From: Pseudeuparius sepicola
Lineage: Eukaryota > Arthropoda > Insecta > Coleoptera > Anthribidae
Direction: 5' to 3'
DNA length: 64,000 nucleotides
Assembly (NCBI GenBank): GCA_963920635.1
Contig: OY987301.1
Span: forward strand, 53,946,560-54,010,559
Within the stretch, counting starts at the first letter, position 1. Each line of letters begins with the position of its first letter. This document shows positions 12,056 to 23,930 of the stretch, piece by piece. Made by a program: the position numbers and the translations under genes. Below the pieces are notes generated by a model, which was not told where the DNA came from, did not search any database, and saw only the letters and a list, made by a program, of their open reading frames with translations.

Positions 12056-13856
12056 AAGCCCCGTCATGGATTTTTTTACACCTTATTAAGCAGAACGCAT
12101 TTTTCATAGGACACGCTAACGGTGACATCGACGGCTATATTATGACATCAGCGTATTATCTAATAATAGTTGATTTTTGGTACCCCGGTTTTTAGAACCT
12201 CTATCAACAATTTTCAGTTTAGCTTTCCACATTATCAAAAAAAAAAACATGTTTTCCAGGGTAAAATTGGTTGAACTTCTTAGGGACGTATGTTGAAATT
12301 TTCACGCCTGGTTTTAATGCGGCAAATTATCATTCGCATTTTAAACGAATTTGATAGCGTAAATAGCTTTGGACTTACAATCGCAGTATTTCTTTTTATT
12401 CCTAGAAATCAACAAAATTTCGGGGTTAAACAGTTGACCGACAAGTTTTTTTTACTTTGAACGTACATGTTGATTATGCCTGGTTTGAAATTTTCATCCG
12501 TACTGTACCGGGGGATTTTAGATTCTATGCTATGGAAGTATGATTTACAGGGTTTTTTTTAGATTCTACATCAACTGGGTCACACGTGTCCCTAAGGACA
12601 AAGGTCAAACCTCGAGCAGTAGCCACTTGGCACGTTTTGTTTTTGTCGAGCGATCACGTGGGATGGGCATTTTTTAAACATTTTATGAGTGTAGTTTCAA
12701 TCGTGATCGAGCGATTACAAGAGCTAAAATCCAAATTTGTGGGATAGGCAATGAATAAAATAACAACTTAGATACGCGATTAAATATTTTAATATACAAG
12801 ATGCCACGAACATTTTATCAGTTTTGTATACTTTTTCATCGGTGACGGGTATCCATAACTTTTTTATTTGCTGAATACGGATACAATTATTTTGCGTAGA
12901 CTCCTGTCGATAGTATCAAATGTTTATTACCTTTACCTAAAGAAATTAATATCCATGTCCATAATCTAATTGTTTTGCTATATATTCCGTAAATTGGCCA
13001 TGCATTCATCCGGCGGTATTTATATTTTTAAATATGTGTGCGTCTCAAGTTTGATAATAACATTTTTAGTATACATCAGAGCTGCGCTTCATATTGTATT
13101 TGCTACTGCGGCATCCCAAGTCTGCCGCTTTAGTAGGTACCGAATTCACAGTAATAAAACTGTAAAGAACGAGCGAGTTTTGTTTGTGTACGAAGTGTTG
13201 AGATATATTACCCATGTAACATAATATCCCATTCAGATTCGAACTATATGGGGCTTAAATATTTTATAATATTCTAATATATACTTATATGGTTACGTTA
13301 TCTGTGCTTATATATAAAAGTGTGTGAAAAAAATCTTATTGGACATTCTATTTTTATCTAAGTAGAGAGAATTGTTTTTAGGTCGTCAACCTGTCCTGAC
13401 AAGTTCCGGCTAGCGGATGTGAGTCATCCACCTTGCGCCCGGCTGCGATGCATTCGCAGAAATACTACTGTTGGGTGTTTTGGTGTTGGAATGATGGTTA
13501 TTGTCCGGGTATTTTTAGTGTTAATAGTAATTTTTTTTAATTTAATCGGAGCCTGCGGTACACATCATTAAAGGGACTGGCTGAGTCTACAGAGACCGGC
13601 GAGGCCTGCGGGAGCCAGCGGAGCCCTGCTACAACAGCGCGTCGAGATTATTACCACACTGCCAAGCATTTCCTAGAATTTTACTTAAATGCCGAGTGTT
13701 TGGCTTTGGAATGTGGGCTAAGGTTCGAATCCTGTATGGAACATATACCAGATGAAACCATAGGCACCTAAACACAAATACTTTTAAAACCTGATTTGTT
13801 GAACCTATCGAAAATTAGTAATCAACAATTGTTTGTATATTTTTAGGTCACTCTCA
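12056..13856. other. non-coding duplicated stretch with P3-like blocks
   Basis: I see no gene here. The frame at 12970-13224 has no family features. About 12250-12600 resembles blocks of the P3 arms: a GGGGGATTTTAGATTCTA / GAAGTATGATTTACAGGG block matches one at 58780-58815. Near 13727, GGTTCGAATCC is a tRNA B-box match, with an A-box-like TGCCGAGTG upstream, so a decayed tRNA-derived SINE is possible but unproven. 13390-13640 is more GC-rich than its surroundings. Confidence 0.4.
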
Positions 13857-14096
13857 TTAATATCTTGTGGTTTGTTCTTCAAAAGCAGTTGAGACAGACC
13901 TGGTGTAAGGGTAATTTTGATCTCCAATACATAATACGTTATCTTCAACAGTTACTGGTATTTGTCCCATGACTAATCCGTCATTGGTGTGTTGGATACC
14001 ATAACTCCTAGGTTCAATCTCAAGTGACAAAAACATGTCTTTAACTGAGAGTGATTGTATTATCAAAGGCTTATATATCTTTCGATCACAGAGCAT
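13857..14096 (-). pseudogene. DUF8207-like protein remnant
   Basis: This 79-codon frame begins MLCDRKIYKP. Its middle (SYGIQHTNDG, VMGQIPVTVED, VLCIGDQNYPYT) lines up with the core of the Polinton DUF8207-type protein at 32070-33125, which has VYGPLYN, WMLGKKVMDF and ILIDGHRYKGT in the same order. The usual coiled N-terminus and the YVYWDDANELVDRL-type C-terminus are absent. The gene assignment is inference from this spacing and from its position beside the shared repeat array. An identical frame lies at 20282-20521. Confidence 0.5.
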
Positions 14097-14159
14097 CGAT
14101 CACGGATAATTTCCTTTTATGCTTTCCCCGAGGCAAATTTTTCACAGGGATATCCAAGA

Positions 14160-14275
14160 CCATTTATGGTATTCCGTGGTTTTCGATAGTATTCCATGGT
14201 CTTTGATGGTATTTCATGGTATTCGATGGTATTCCATGGTATTCCATGGAATACCATCGTATTCCATGGTATGTC
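14160..14275. repeat. ~10-bp minisatellite ATGGTATTCC
   Basis: About ten degenerate copies of ATGGTATTCC/TCGATGGTAT lie in tandem. Near 14243-14262 the array turns on itself as CCATGGTATTCCATGG/AATACCATCG, forming a local palindrome. It separates the DUF8207 relic from the 17-bp array. Confidence 0.85.
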
Positions 14276-14475
14276 GCTTTTCAAGTCGTCTAGTCGTTTT
14301 TCAGAATCGTCTAGTCGTTTTCCAGAATCGTTTAGTCGTTTTCAGAGTCGTTTAGTCGTTTTTCCGAATCGTCTAGTCGTTTTTCGAATCGTCTAGTCGT
14401 TTTACGAGTCGTCTAGTCATTTTTTAGAGTCGTTTAGACGTTTTTAGAGTCGTTTTTATAGTCGCTTAGACGCTA
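14276..14475. repeat. 17-18-bp tandem array GTCGTCTAGTCGTTTTT
   Basis: About eleven degenerate copies of GTCGTCTAGTCGTTTTTC are present. The reverse complement is the array upstream of the Polinton ATPase gene at 31080-31300, and the flanks match too. The open frames through it repeat RLVVFQN and are not genes. Confidence 0.9.
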
Positions 14476-14583
14476 TAAGCTTTTTCTTGGTAGGATAATG
14501 GACAGTTAAAAATGAACATTGTTTTAATTTTCATTATTGAAGAACATGTTGCATGCCCTCATTTTATTCCATATATAGACCGT

Positions 14584-14605
14584 TTAAGGGTTTTAAAACC
14601 CTTAA
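14584..14605. repeat. 22-bp perfect palindrome
   Basis: TTAAGGGTTTT (14584-14594) is followed directly by its exact complement, with no spacer. The duplicate lies at 21009-21030. The rest of 14606-15630 shows no gene, and the frame at 14936-15220 resembles nothing I know. Confidence 0.8.
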
Positions 14606-15629
14606 TTCCACCTTTTTCCACACGCTACACTTATACCTTTGGGTTTTCGAAGTCGGAATAGTATAAAAATCATACGGTGAACATGGCATAAGTGAGAATT
14701 AGTACCTTTTTTTTTGTTTCTGGGTGAAATTTTAAACAGGAAACGCGTTGCACAAAATCCGATTTTCCAGCTAGTCTTTCAACTTGATAATCGTGTGACG
14801 GGATATTTTTAAAAACTGGTGAACTTTGCACCTCTTATATTTTAGTCAAGTAATTTAAAACAGGGCCTGGCTTTCTCGGAATTGAAGAAATTTTACTTAC
14901 CTAGATGGTTATAAACTCAACTAAAAATGGTTAATTTATGCCCCAAATTTAATGTCCACTTTCCTTTTGAGCAGCAGTCTGTAAATATACGAATATCTAT
15001 TTTTACACACATTTTTAGGTAGGTATACAAAATTTATACTCTCATATAATGTTTCTCGTGCTTCATCTTTATTCGACATCGTGCGAGCTCTCGACACTAA
15101 TACACATTTCAAACGACTGAAAGAAAGTACTTTTTTCCGAGGAATTACGTCACGTACATATTGCAAGCTAGAATATTTTCTATAGGTGTTAGGCTTTTTA
15201 TTAGTTGCGAGTCTCGACATGTGTGGTAAGTTTGGTCAAAAAAGTGCAGGATTTTGCTCCCATAAGAAATACATGGGGAAATTGCGCTCGTAGCCCCATA
15301 GCTTACCTACTAAGGTAATGTTACACAACAGAATAATAATTAGCTCTCGCTTAGATACTCCAACCAAAGAAAATAATAAATATATTTTTTAAATTCGACT
15401 TATCCGCTTTGACGCTCGGCTCGTTATGCTGTAATCAAATTTAACCTAAAAAATATGTGACATCTTACCTACTGAGGACACAGACCGGGCTAGCCTCGAA
15501 AAAAAAACAAATATTAAATCTACAGTATAAAACATAAACAGAGAAAAACAATTTTTCGTTTTATTCCTTTTCTAGACAAGTGCCTGTAAATATTTAAGAC
15601 CTTGACATTTACACCAGCCCCGCTCACAT

Positions 15630-17953
15630 TAGTACAGTAAAACTAACACAAAATTAGGCCAAACCCAAACATAAAAAAAAGTCCTTTCTAGCGCGAAATA
15701 GTTCCATACCCTCCTAAGAGTTAGTACTAAAAAGTTACACCACCACCAGCGTCGGGTTTCGGGGGAGGGGGTGAAAAGGGCAGGAAATTCTTATTTTTCA
15801 CTGTTTTGCGTGAATATCTAGTAAACTATGAGGTTTAGCGCAAACGTCATCCTATACTCAAATGATATACATTAAATTCCGAATAAGAATTGTTATATAC
15901 AGAATTATGGTAAAGTGAACAGTTTCCATGATATGGAAGGGTAAAGATTTCTTTGTTTTTATTTCACGTAGTTTCTGTTGAAAAAACTTAAAATGATTAC
16001 AGTATAAATTAGTAACTGAATAATGTATGTAGAATATATATAGATATATCTATGCATATATAGATACATATTACACCCATAAATTGTTATTTTTTGTCAC
16101 AACATAACCTCATAAGTATATTACTGTAAATATGTCCAATAGAAGTTAGTAGCCTTAGTTAATTTGTACTCACTCTTTGCCCTCATTCATTATAGCGTTC
16201 TGATTTCCATTCGTTCTTTTATGTCAAATCATTCCCATATCTAATTTGTCCTTAGCTTGTAAAAATGAGAAAGTCATGAATAGGAAGCTAATGTGAAAAA
16301 CAAGAAAATATACAGTGCCCGCCAAAAAGTCTGCACCATATGGGAAAAATTTTTAGTAAATAACTTACGGAAAATTTGTTTGCGGCATCAGGATTTGCTT
16401 GCTCTAGAACCAAAATGGACATAATCAAATGTTGTGACGTAGTCTCTTTTATACAGTGTGTCCCACTTAAGGACTACCACCCCTAAAATTTTTTTATTTA
16501 TGATTCGATTTCCATAAACTTTTTTTGTTGGATAGAGCTTCAAAAATGGCATTAAATGCATAATTCAGGTACCTCGTGCCTTAAATTCATGGCCCACTGA
16601 GACGGTGTTTTAGTGCTGAAATTTCGAAAAGTACTATTAGGGATTTTTTAGAGAAAAATCAATACCGGATTCTTATTCAGCGTTGTTCGAAACCCAAACG
16701 TACCAATTTGCATTACCATAGCTCTACAGGGTGTTTCTGAATTTTTAGTGCCCCGCTTAATTAGTGACCACCCCTGTAAAATTTTTATTTTTAGCCCGAT
16801 TTCATAAACTTTTTTTTGTTGGATAGAGCTTTAATAATGGCATTAAATGCATAATTCAGGTGCCTTGTGCGTTATATTCATGGCCCACTGAGACGAAGTT
16901 TTAGTGCTGAAATTTCGAGAAGAACTATTAGGGACTTTTTTAGAGGAAAATTATTGCTACATTTTTATTCAACGTTGTTGGAAACCCAAACGTACCAATT
17001 TGCATTAGAAAATGGAGGACTAATTGAAATGACTGAAATTTGAGTTTATGTTATGTTGTGTTGTTTATTCATGTATTTGATGATATTAAAGTAAATAAAA
17101 ATTTTATTCGCTAATATTTTAGTGACCAACTTACCAGAAATTAAGAAAATTAATTACCTTACCTGGAACCTTACTTTTCATTTTAATTTTTTTTAAACAC
17201 CCTGTAGAGCTATGGTAATGCAAATTGGTACGTGTGGGTTTCCAACAACGCTGAACAAGAAACCGGCATTAATTTTCCTCTAAAAGATCCCTAATAGTAC
17301 TTCTCGAAATTTCAGCACTAAAAGACCGTCCCAACAAAAAAGTTTATGAAAATCAAGCTATAAATAAAAATTTTAGGAGGGTGGTCAGTTTGGCAATAAA
17401 AATTTTGAAACTCCCTGTAGAGCTACGGCAAAGAAAATTGGTACGTTTGGGTTTCGAACAATGCTGAATAAGAATCTGGCATTCATTTTCCTCTAAAAAA
17501 ATCCCTAATAGTACTTCTCGAAATTTCAGCACTAAAACAACGTCTCAGTGGGCCATGACTTTAACGCACGAGGCACCTGAATTATGTGTTTGATGCCATT
17601 TTTGAAGCTCTATCCAACAAAAAAATGTTTATGAAAATCGAGCTATAAATAAAAATTTTACAGGGGTGGTCAGTCCTTAAGTGGGACACACTGTATGTCA
17701 AATTTGACATTAATGAAAAAAATTTCCGAAAAATGGTCTTATTTAACCGAATTTCGAAAAAAGTCATAAGAAAAATATGTTTCTTTCGCAATTGTTTACC
17801 CATATGCAAAATTTCAAGACCCTACTAAAATATGAAAATCGTTTCATATTTTGCCCTTTGTTGGATATTATTGGACATAATATTTTAAATTTTCTAGATA
17901 TTTCTGATCAGATCAGCATGTTTGTAAATCGAATTTATGTGTTTATCTGTAAA
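15630..17953 (+). mobile_element. element Y, truncated copy 1
   Basis: 15630-16312 matches one long TIR of element Y (AGTACAGTAAAACTAAC, TTTCTAGCGCGAAATAG). Next comes a Tc1/mariner-like end, CAGTGCCCGCCAAAAAGT, at about 16313. 16455-17700 then holds ~270-bp modules in both orientations that begin CAGTGTGTCCCACTTAAGG or ACAGGGTGTTT. The copy stops at the duplication junction without the second TIR. It is non-autonomous with no transposase; the frames at 17582-18025 are chance. Confidence 0.65.
17229..17234. other. unoccupied Polinton target site TACGTG
   Basis: The string GGTACGTGTGGGTTTCC here is the uninterrupted form of the sequence split by the Polinton in copy 2, where TACGTG occurs on both sides (23897-23902 and 41674-41679). 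It shows the pre-insertion state and fixes the element boundaries to the base. Confidence 0.95.
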
Positions 17954-20281
17954 GGTTCAAAGTTTTCAATTATTATTTTCACTGAATATTGGGACCAGGT
18001 TTTGTTTTTAAATGATAACTGGTAAACTAAATCGCCAGAAATTAATATATTTTTTGATCAACATGTTTGAGCTCATATATCTATTCTTAATATTTTGCGT
18101 GCCGCATGTTTGTATGACATTATGTTAACGTTTAGCCATGAATTTTAAGCAAGTCTGGTGCTTTTATTAAAACGGCTTACAACCCTCTAAGTAGTACGTG
18201 CAGTTTAGTGAAAGTTAGATTAATATCTCTCATATCGAGTCCAGTCCAATTTTCTTGCTATATCTATCATCAATGAAAACGTATAATTCAAAATGAAAAT
18301 GTTTGGAGATTGAGACGATATGATATTTTCTAGTCCAGAGGATACCGCCACCTCGAGCGATCACGCGGGCTATACGAAAATTTAGTCTATACTTTCACAT
18401 ACATCAAACTTTATTTATTCATCTAAGCCCCGTCATGGATTTTTTTACACCTTATTAAGCAGAACGCATTTTTCATAGGACACGCTAACGGTGACATCGA
18501 CGGCTATATTATGACATCAGCGTATTATCTAATAATAGTTGATTTTTGGTACCACGGTTTTTAGAACCTCTAGCAACAATTTTCAGTTTAGCTTTCCACA
18601 TTATCAAAAAAAACATGATTTATACTATATTTAGAAGGGTGTTGTTGTATGTTCGATATTTTATTCATTAAAAATGTTTTCCAGGGTAAAATTGGTTGAA
18701 CTTCTTAGGGACGTATGTTGAATTTTTCACGCCTGGTTTTAATGCGGCAAATTATCATTCGCATTTTAAACGAATTTGATAGCGTAAATAGCTTTGGACT
18801 TACAATCGCAGTATTTCTTTTTATTCCTAGAAATCAACAAAATTTCGGGGTTAAACAGTTGACCGACAAGTTTTTTTTACTTTGAACGTACATGTTGATT
18901 ATGCCTGGTTTGAAATTTTCATCCGTACTGTACCGGGGGATTTTAGATTCTATGCTATGGAAGTATGATTTACAGGGTTTTTTTTAGATTCTACATCAAC
19001 TGGGTCACACGTGTCCCTAAGGACAAAGGTCAAACCTCGAGCAGTAGCCACTTGGCACGTTTTGTTTTTGTCGAGCGATCACGTGGGATGGGCATTTTTT
19101 AAACATTTTATGAGTGTAGTTTCAATCGTGATCGAGCGATTACAAGAGCTAAAATCCAAATTTGTGGGATAGGCAATGAATAAAATAACAACTTAGATAC
19201 GCGATTAAATATTTTAATATACAAGATGCCACGAACATTTTATCAGTTTTGTATACTTTTTCATCGGTGACGGGTATCCATAACTTTTTTATTTGCTGAA
19301 TACGGATACAATTATTTTGCGTAGACTCCTGTCGATAGTATCAAATGTTTATTACCTTTACCTAAAGAAATTAATATCCATGTCCATAATCTAATTGTTT
19401 TGCTATATATTCCGTAAATTGGCCATGCATTCATCCGGCGGTATTTATATTTTTAAATATGTGTGCATCTCAAGTTTGATAATAACATTTTTAGTATACA
19501 TCAGAGCTGCGCTTCATATTGTATTTGCTACTGCGGCATCCCAAGTCTGCCGCTTTAGTAGGTACCGAATTCACAGTAATAAAACTGTAAAGAACGAGCG
19601 AGTTTTGTTTGTGTACGAAGTGTTGAGATATATTACCCATGTAACATAATATCCCATTCAAATTCGAACTATATGGGGCTTACATATTTTATAATATTCT
19701 AATATATACTTATATGGTTACGTTATCTGTGCTTATATATAAAAGTGTGTGAAAAAAATCTTATTGGACATTCTATTTTTATCTAAGTAGAGAGAATTGT
19801 TTTTAGGTCGTCAACCTGTCCTGACAAGTTCCGGCTAGCGGATGTGAGTCATCCACCTTGCGCCCGGCTGCGATGCATTCGCAGAAATACTACTGTTGGG
19901 TGTTTTGGTGTTGGAATGATGGTTATTGTCCGGGTATTTTTAGTGTTAATAGTAATTTTTTTTAATTTAATCGGAGCCTGCGGTACACATCATTAAAGGG
20001 ACTGGCTGAGTCTACAGAGACCGGCGAGGCCTGCGGGAGCCAGCGGAGCCCTGCTACAACAGCGCGTCGAGATTATTACCACACTGCCAAGCATTTCCTA
20101 GAATTTTACTTAAATGCCGAGTGTTTGGCTTTGGAATGTGGGCTAAGGTTCGAATCCTGTATGGAACATATACCAGATGAAACCATAGGCACCTAAACAC
20201 AAATACTTTTAAAACCTGATTTGTTGAACCTATCGAAAATTAGTAATCAACAATTGTTTGTATATTTTTAGGTCACTCTCA

Positions 20282-20521
20282 TTAATACCTTGTGGTTTGT
20301 TCTTCAAAAGCAGTTGAGACAGACCTGGTGTAAGGGTAATTTTGATCTCCAATACATAATACGTTATCTTCAACAGTTACTGGTATTTGTCCCATGACTA
20401 ATCCGTCATTGGTGTGTTGGATACCATAACTCCTAGGTTCAATCTCAAGTGACAAAAACATGTCTTTAACTGAGAGTGATTGTATTATCAAAGGCTTATA
20501 TATCTTTCGATCACAGAGCAT
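20282..20521 (-). pseudogene. DUF8207-like protein remnant, copy 2
   Basis: Its translation is identical to the frame at 13857-14096. It arose by the segmental duplication, not by a second capture. Identity at protein level says nothing about function, because the flanking non-coding DNA is just as similar. Confidence 0.5.
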
Positions 20522-20584
20522 CGATCACGGATAATTTCCTTTTATGCTTTCCCCGAGGCAAATTTTTCACAGGGATATCCAAGA

Positions 20585-20900
20585 CCATTTATGGTATTCC
20601 GTGGTTTTCGATAGTATTCCATGGTCTTTGATGGTATTTCATGGTATTCGATGGTATTCCATGGTATTCCATGGAATACCATCGTATTCCATGGTATGTC
20701 GCTTTTCAAGTCGTCTAGTCGTTTTTCAGAATCGTCTAGTCGTTTTCCAGAATCGTTTAGTCGTTTTCAGAGTCGTTTAGTCGTTTTTCCGAATCGTCTA
20801 GTCGTTTTTCGAATCGTCTAGTCGTTTTACGAGTCGTCTAGTCATTTTTTAGAGTCGTTTAGACGTTTTTAGAGTCGTTTTTATAGTCGCTTAGACGCTA
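20585..20900. repeat. minisatellite and 17-bp array, copy 2
   Basis: Same two arrays as 14160-14475: ATGGTATTCC-type units (20585-20700), then GTCGTCTAGTCGTTTTT-type units (20701-20900), with the same unit order. No expansion or contraction has occurred since the duplication. Confidence 0.85.
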
Positions 20901-21645
20901 TAAGCTTTTTCTTGGTAGGATAATGGACAGTTAAAAATGAACATTGTTTTAATTTTCATTATTGAAGAACATGTTGCATGCCCTCATTTTATTCCATATA
21001 TAGACCGTTTAAGGGTTTTAAAACCCTTAATTCCACCTTTTTCCACACGCTACACTTATACCTTTGGGTTTTCGAAGTCGGAATAGTATAAAAATCATAC
21101 GGTGAACATGGCATAAGTGAGAATTAGTACCTTTTTTTTGTTTCTGGGTGAAATTTTAAACAGGAAACGCGTTGCACAAAATCCGATTTTCCAGCTAGTC
21201 TTTCAACTTGATAATCGTGTGACGGGATATTTTTAAAAACTGGTGAACTTTGCACCTCTTATATTTTAGTCAAGTAATTTAAAACAGGGCCTGGCTTTCT
21301 CGGAATTGAAGAAATTTTACTTACCTAGATGGTTATAAACTCAACTAAAAATGGTTAATTTATGCCCCAAATTTAATGTCCACTTTCCTTTTGAGCAGCA
21401 GTCTCTAAATATACGAATATCTATTTTTACACACATTTTTAGGTAGGTATACAAAATTTATACTCTCATATAATGTTTCTCGTGCTTCATCTTTATTCGA
21501 CATCGTGCGAGCTCTCGACACTAATACACATTTCAAACGACTGAAAGAAAGTACTTTTTTCCGAGGAATTACGTCACGTACATATTGCAAGCTAGAATAT
21601 TTTCTATAGGTGTTAGGCTTTTTATTAGTTGCGAGTCTCGACATG

Positions 21646-21893
21646 TCCCGGCGTCGCGGACGCAAAAATACGCAGGCAGAGGTGGTAGCAAAAATCCATG
21701 CATGGCCGCGGCTAAAGGTCGACAGGGGGACGTCATGGCTTAATTATGATTTAGGGTTTTTATTAGTTGCGAGTCGTGACATGTCGCGGCGTCGCGGCTG
21801 GGTGTTGACCGTTGGGTCGGAGGGATAATGACGAAAGCGGGACTCGGGCACCTTCGGCAGGGTTGGGGGGCGTGGTTTGGGAGTGGAGGGGGT
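21646..21893. other. GC-rich 248-bp segment present only in copy 2
   Basis: At the matching point in copy 1 (about 15220) GACATGT runs straight into GGTAAGTTTGG. Here GC-rich DNA intervenes, bounded by two near-identical blocks, TTTTTATTAGTTGCGAGTC...GACATGTC, at about 21629 and 21760. Deletion in copy 1 or insertion in copy 2 are both possible. Its base composition is unlike anything nearby. Confidence 0.8.
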
Positions 21894-23896
21894 AAGTTTG
21901 GTCAAAAAAGTGCAGGATTTTGCTCCCATAAGAAATACATGGGGAAATTGCGCTCGTAGCCCCATAGCTTACCTACTAAGGTAATGTTACACAACAGAAT
22001 AATAATTAGCTCTCGCTTAGAAAATAATAAATATATTTTTTAAATTCGACTTATCCGCTTTGACGCTCGGCTCGTTATGCTGTAATCAAATTTAACCTAA
22101 AAAATATGTGACATCTTACCTACTGAGGACACAGACCGGGCTAGCCTCGAAAAAAAAAACAAATATTAAATCTACAGTATAAAACATAAACAGAGAAAAA
22201 CAATTTTTCGTTTTATTCCTTTTCTAGACAAGTGCCTGTAAATATTTAAGACCTTGACATTTACACCAGCCCCGCTCATATTAGTACAGTAAAACTAACA
22301 CAAAATTAGGCCAAACCCAAATATAAAAAAAGTCCTTTCTAGCGCGAAATAGTTCCATACCCTCCTAAGAGTTAGTACTAAAAAGTTACACCACCACCAG
22401 CGTCGGGTTTCGGGGGAGGGGGTGAAAAGGGCAGGAAATTCTTATTTTTCACTGTTTTGCGTGAATATCTAGTAAACTATGAGGTTTAGCGCAAACGTCA
22501 TCCTATACTCAAATGATATACATTACATTCCGAATAAGAATTGTTATATACAGAATTATGGTAAAGTGAACGGTTTCCATGATATGGAGGGGTAAAGATT
22601 TCTTTGTTTTTATTTCACGTAGTTTCTGTTGAAAAAACTTAAAATGATTACAGTATAAATTAGTAACTGAATAATGTATGTAGAATATATATATAGATAT
22701 ATCTATGCATATATAGATACATATTACACCCATAAATTGTTATTTTTTGTCACAACATAACCTCATAAGTATATTACTGTAAATATGTCCAATAGAAGTT
22801 AGTAGCCTTAGTTAATTTGTACTCACTTTTTGCCCTCATTCATTATAGCGTTCTGATTTCCATTCGTTCTTTTATGTCAAATCATTCCCATATCTAATTT
22901 GTCCTTAGTTTGTAAAAATGAGAAAGTCATGAATAGGAAGCTCATGTGAAAAACAAGAAAATATACAGTGCCCGCCAAAAAGTCTGCACCATATGGGAAA
23001 AATTTTTAGTAAATAACTTACGGAAAATTTGTTTGCGGCATCAGGATTTGCTTGCTCTAGAACCAAAATGGACATAATCAAATGTTGTGACGTAGTCTCT
23101 TTGATACAGTGTGTCCCACTTAAGGACTACCACCCCTAAAATTTTTTTATTTATGATTCGATTTCCATAAACTTTTTTTGTTGCATAGAGCTTCAAAAAT
23201 GGCATTAAATGCATAATTCAGGTACCTCGTGCCTTAAATTCATGGCCCACTGAGACGGTGTTTTAGTGCTGAAATTTCGAAAAGTACTATTAGGGTTTTT
23301 TTTTAGAGAAAAATCAATACCGGATTCTTATTCAGCGTTGTTCGAAACCCAAACGTACCAATTTGCATTACCATAGCTCTACAGGGTGTTTCAGAATTTT
23401 TAGTGCCCCGCTTAATTAGTGACCACCCCTGTAAAATTTTTATTTTTAGCCCGATTTCATAAACTTTTTTTTGTTGGATAGAGCTTTAATAATGGCATTA
23501 AATGCATAATTCAGGTGCCTTGTGCGTTATATTCATGGCCCACTGAGACGAAGTTTTAGTGCTGAAATTTCGAGAAGAACTATTAGGGACTTTTTTAGAG
23601 GAAAATTATTGCTACATTTTTATTCAACGTTGTTGGAAACCCAAACGTACCAATTTGCATTAGAAAATGGAGGACTAATTGAAATGACTGAAATTTGAGT
23701 TTATGTTATGTTGTGTTGTTTATTCATGTATTTGATGATATTAAAGTAAATAAAAATTTTATTCGCTAATATTTTAGTGACCAACTTACCAGAAATTAAG
23801 AAAATTAATTACAAATTAGTACGTTTTTGTTTGGAACCTTACTTTTCATTTTAATTTTTTTTAAACACCCTGTAGAGCTATGGTAATGCAAATTGG

Positions 23897-23902
23897 TACG
23901 TG
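23897..23902. repeat. target-site duplication TACGTG, left
   Basis: TACGTG lies immediately before the first base of the Polinton and is repeated directly after its last base. Six-bp duplications are characteristic of Polinton integrases. Confidence 0.95.
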
Positions 23903-23930
23903 AGTAGTATAGCAAAGGGGACTCCAGGGC

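Larger units (their letters stand above)
13857..14575 (-). mobile_element. fossil Polinton fragment, copy 1
   Basis: Read on the minus strand, 14575-14553 matches the last codons of the Polinton IAP gene (30989-31010). The match continues through the IAP 3' flank (CAATGTTCATTTTT, CCTACCAAGAAAAAGCTT, GCGTCTAAGCGACT) and the same 17-18-bp AAACGACTAGACGACT-type array that precedes the ATPase gene (31080-31300). Next comes a short DUF8207-like frame. The order IAP tail, array, DUF8207 matches the intact element with the ATPase missing. It predates the segmental duplication, since both copies have it. Confidence 0.7.
11585..17953 (+). repeat. segmental duplication, copy 1 (~6.4 kb)
   Basis: This segment is repeated head-to-tail from 17954 at over 95 percent identity by eye. 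The offset is 6369 bp at the left and 6425 bp after about 56 bp extra near 18617 in copy 2. The junction lies at AAGGTTCAAAG (11583-11593 and 17952-17962). Near 17920 this copy lacks about 50 bp that are present at 42655-42705. It contains the P1 edge, a Polinton fossil and a partial Y element. Confidence 0.9.
20282..21000 (-). mobile_element. fossil Polinton fragment, copy 2
   Basis: Second copy of the fossil at 13857-14575, in the same orientation: IAP-tail match near 20978-21000, the 17-bp array at 20701-20900, the minisatellite at 20585-20700 and the DUF8207-like frame at 20282-20521. The two copies are almost identical, so they add no independent information about the ancestor. Confidence 0.7.
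17954..23896 (+). repeat. segmental duplication, copy 2
   Basis: Direct repeat of 11585-17953. The match is interrupted by the Polinton and resumes at 41674 until about 42735. Differences from copy 1 include about 56 extra bp near 18617 and a GC-rich 248-bp segment at 21646-21893. The frames at 19395-19649, 21405-21828 and 22509-22733 have no family features. Confidence 0.9.

Noticed and set aside
12970..13224. 84-aa frame, present twice (also 19395-19649)
   Set aside because: The duplicate is equally similar in non-coding DNA, so the frame is not specifically conserved, and no family features are visible.
13690..13745. Possible tRNA gene (B box GGTTCGAATCC)
   Set aside because: The T-stem pairs poorly and no acceptor stem or anticodon arm can be drawn; at most a SINE relic.
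14119..14396. Two frames reading VVFQNRL repeats
   Set aside because: Translation of the 17-bp array; also present in the duplicate for the same reason.
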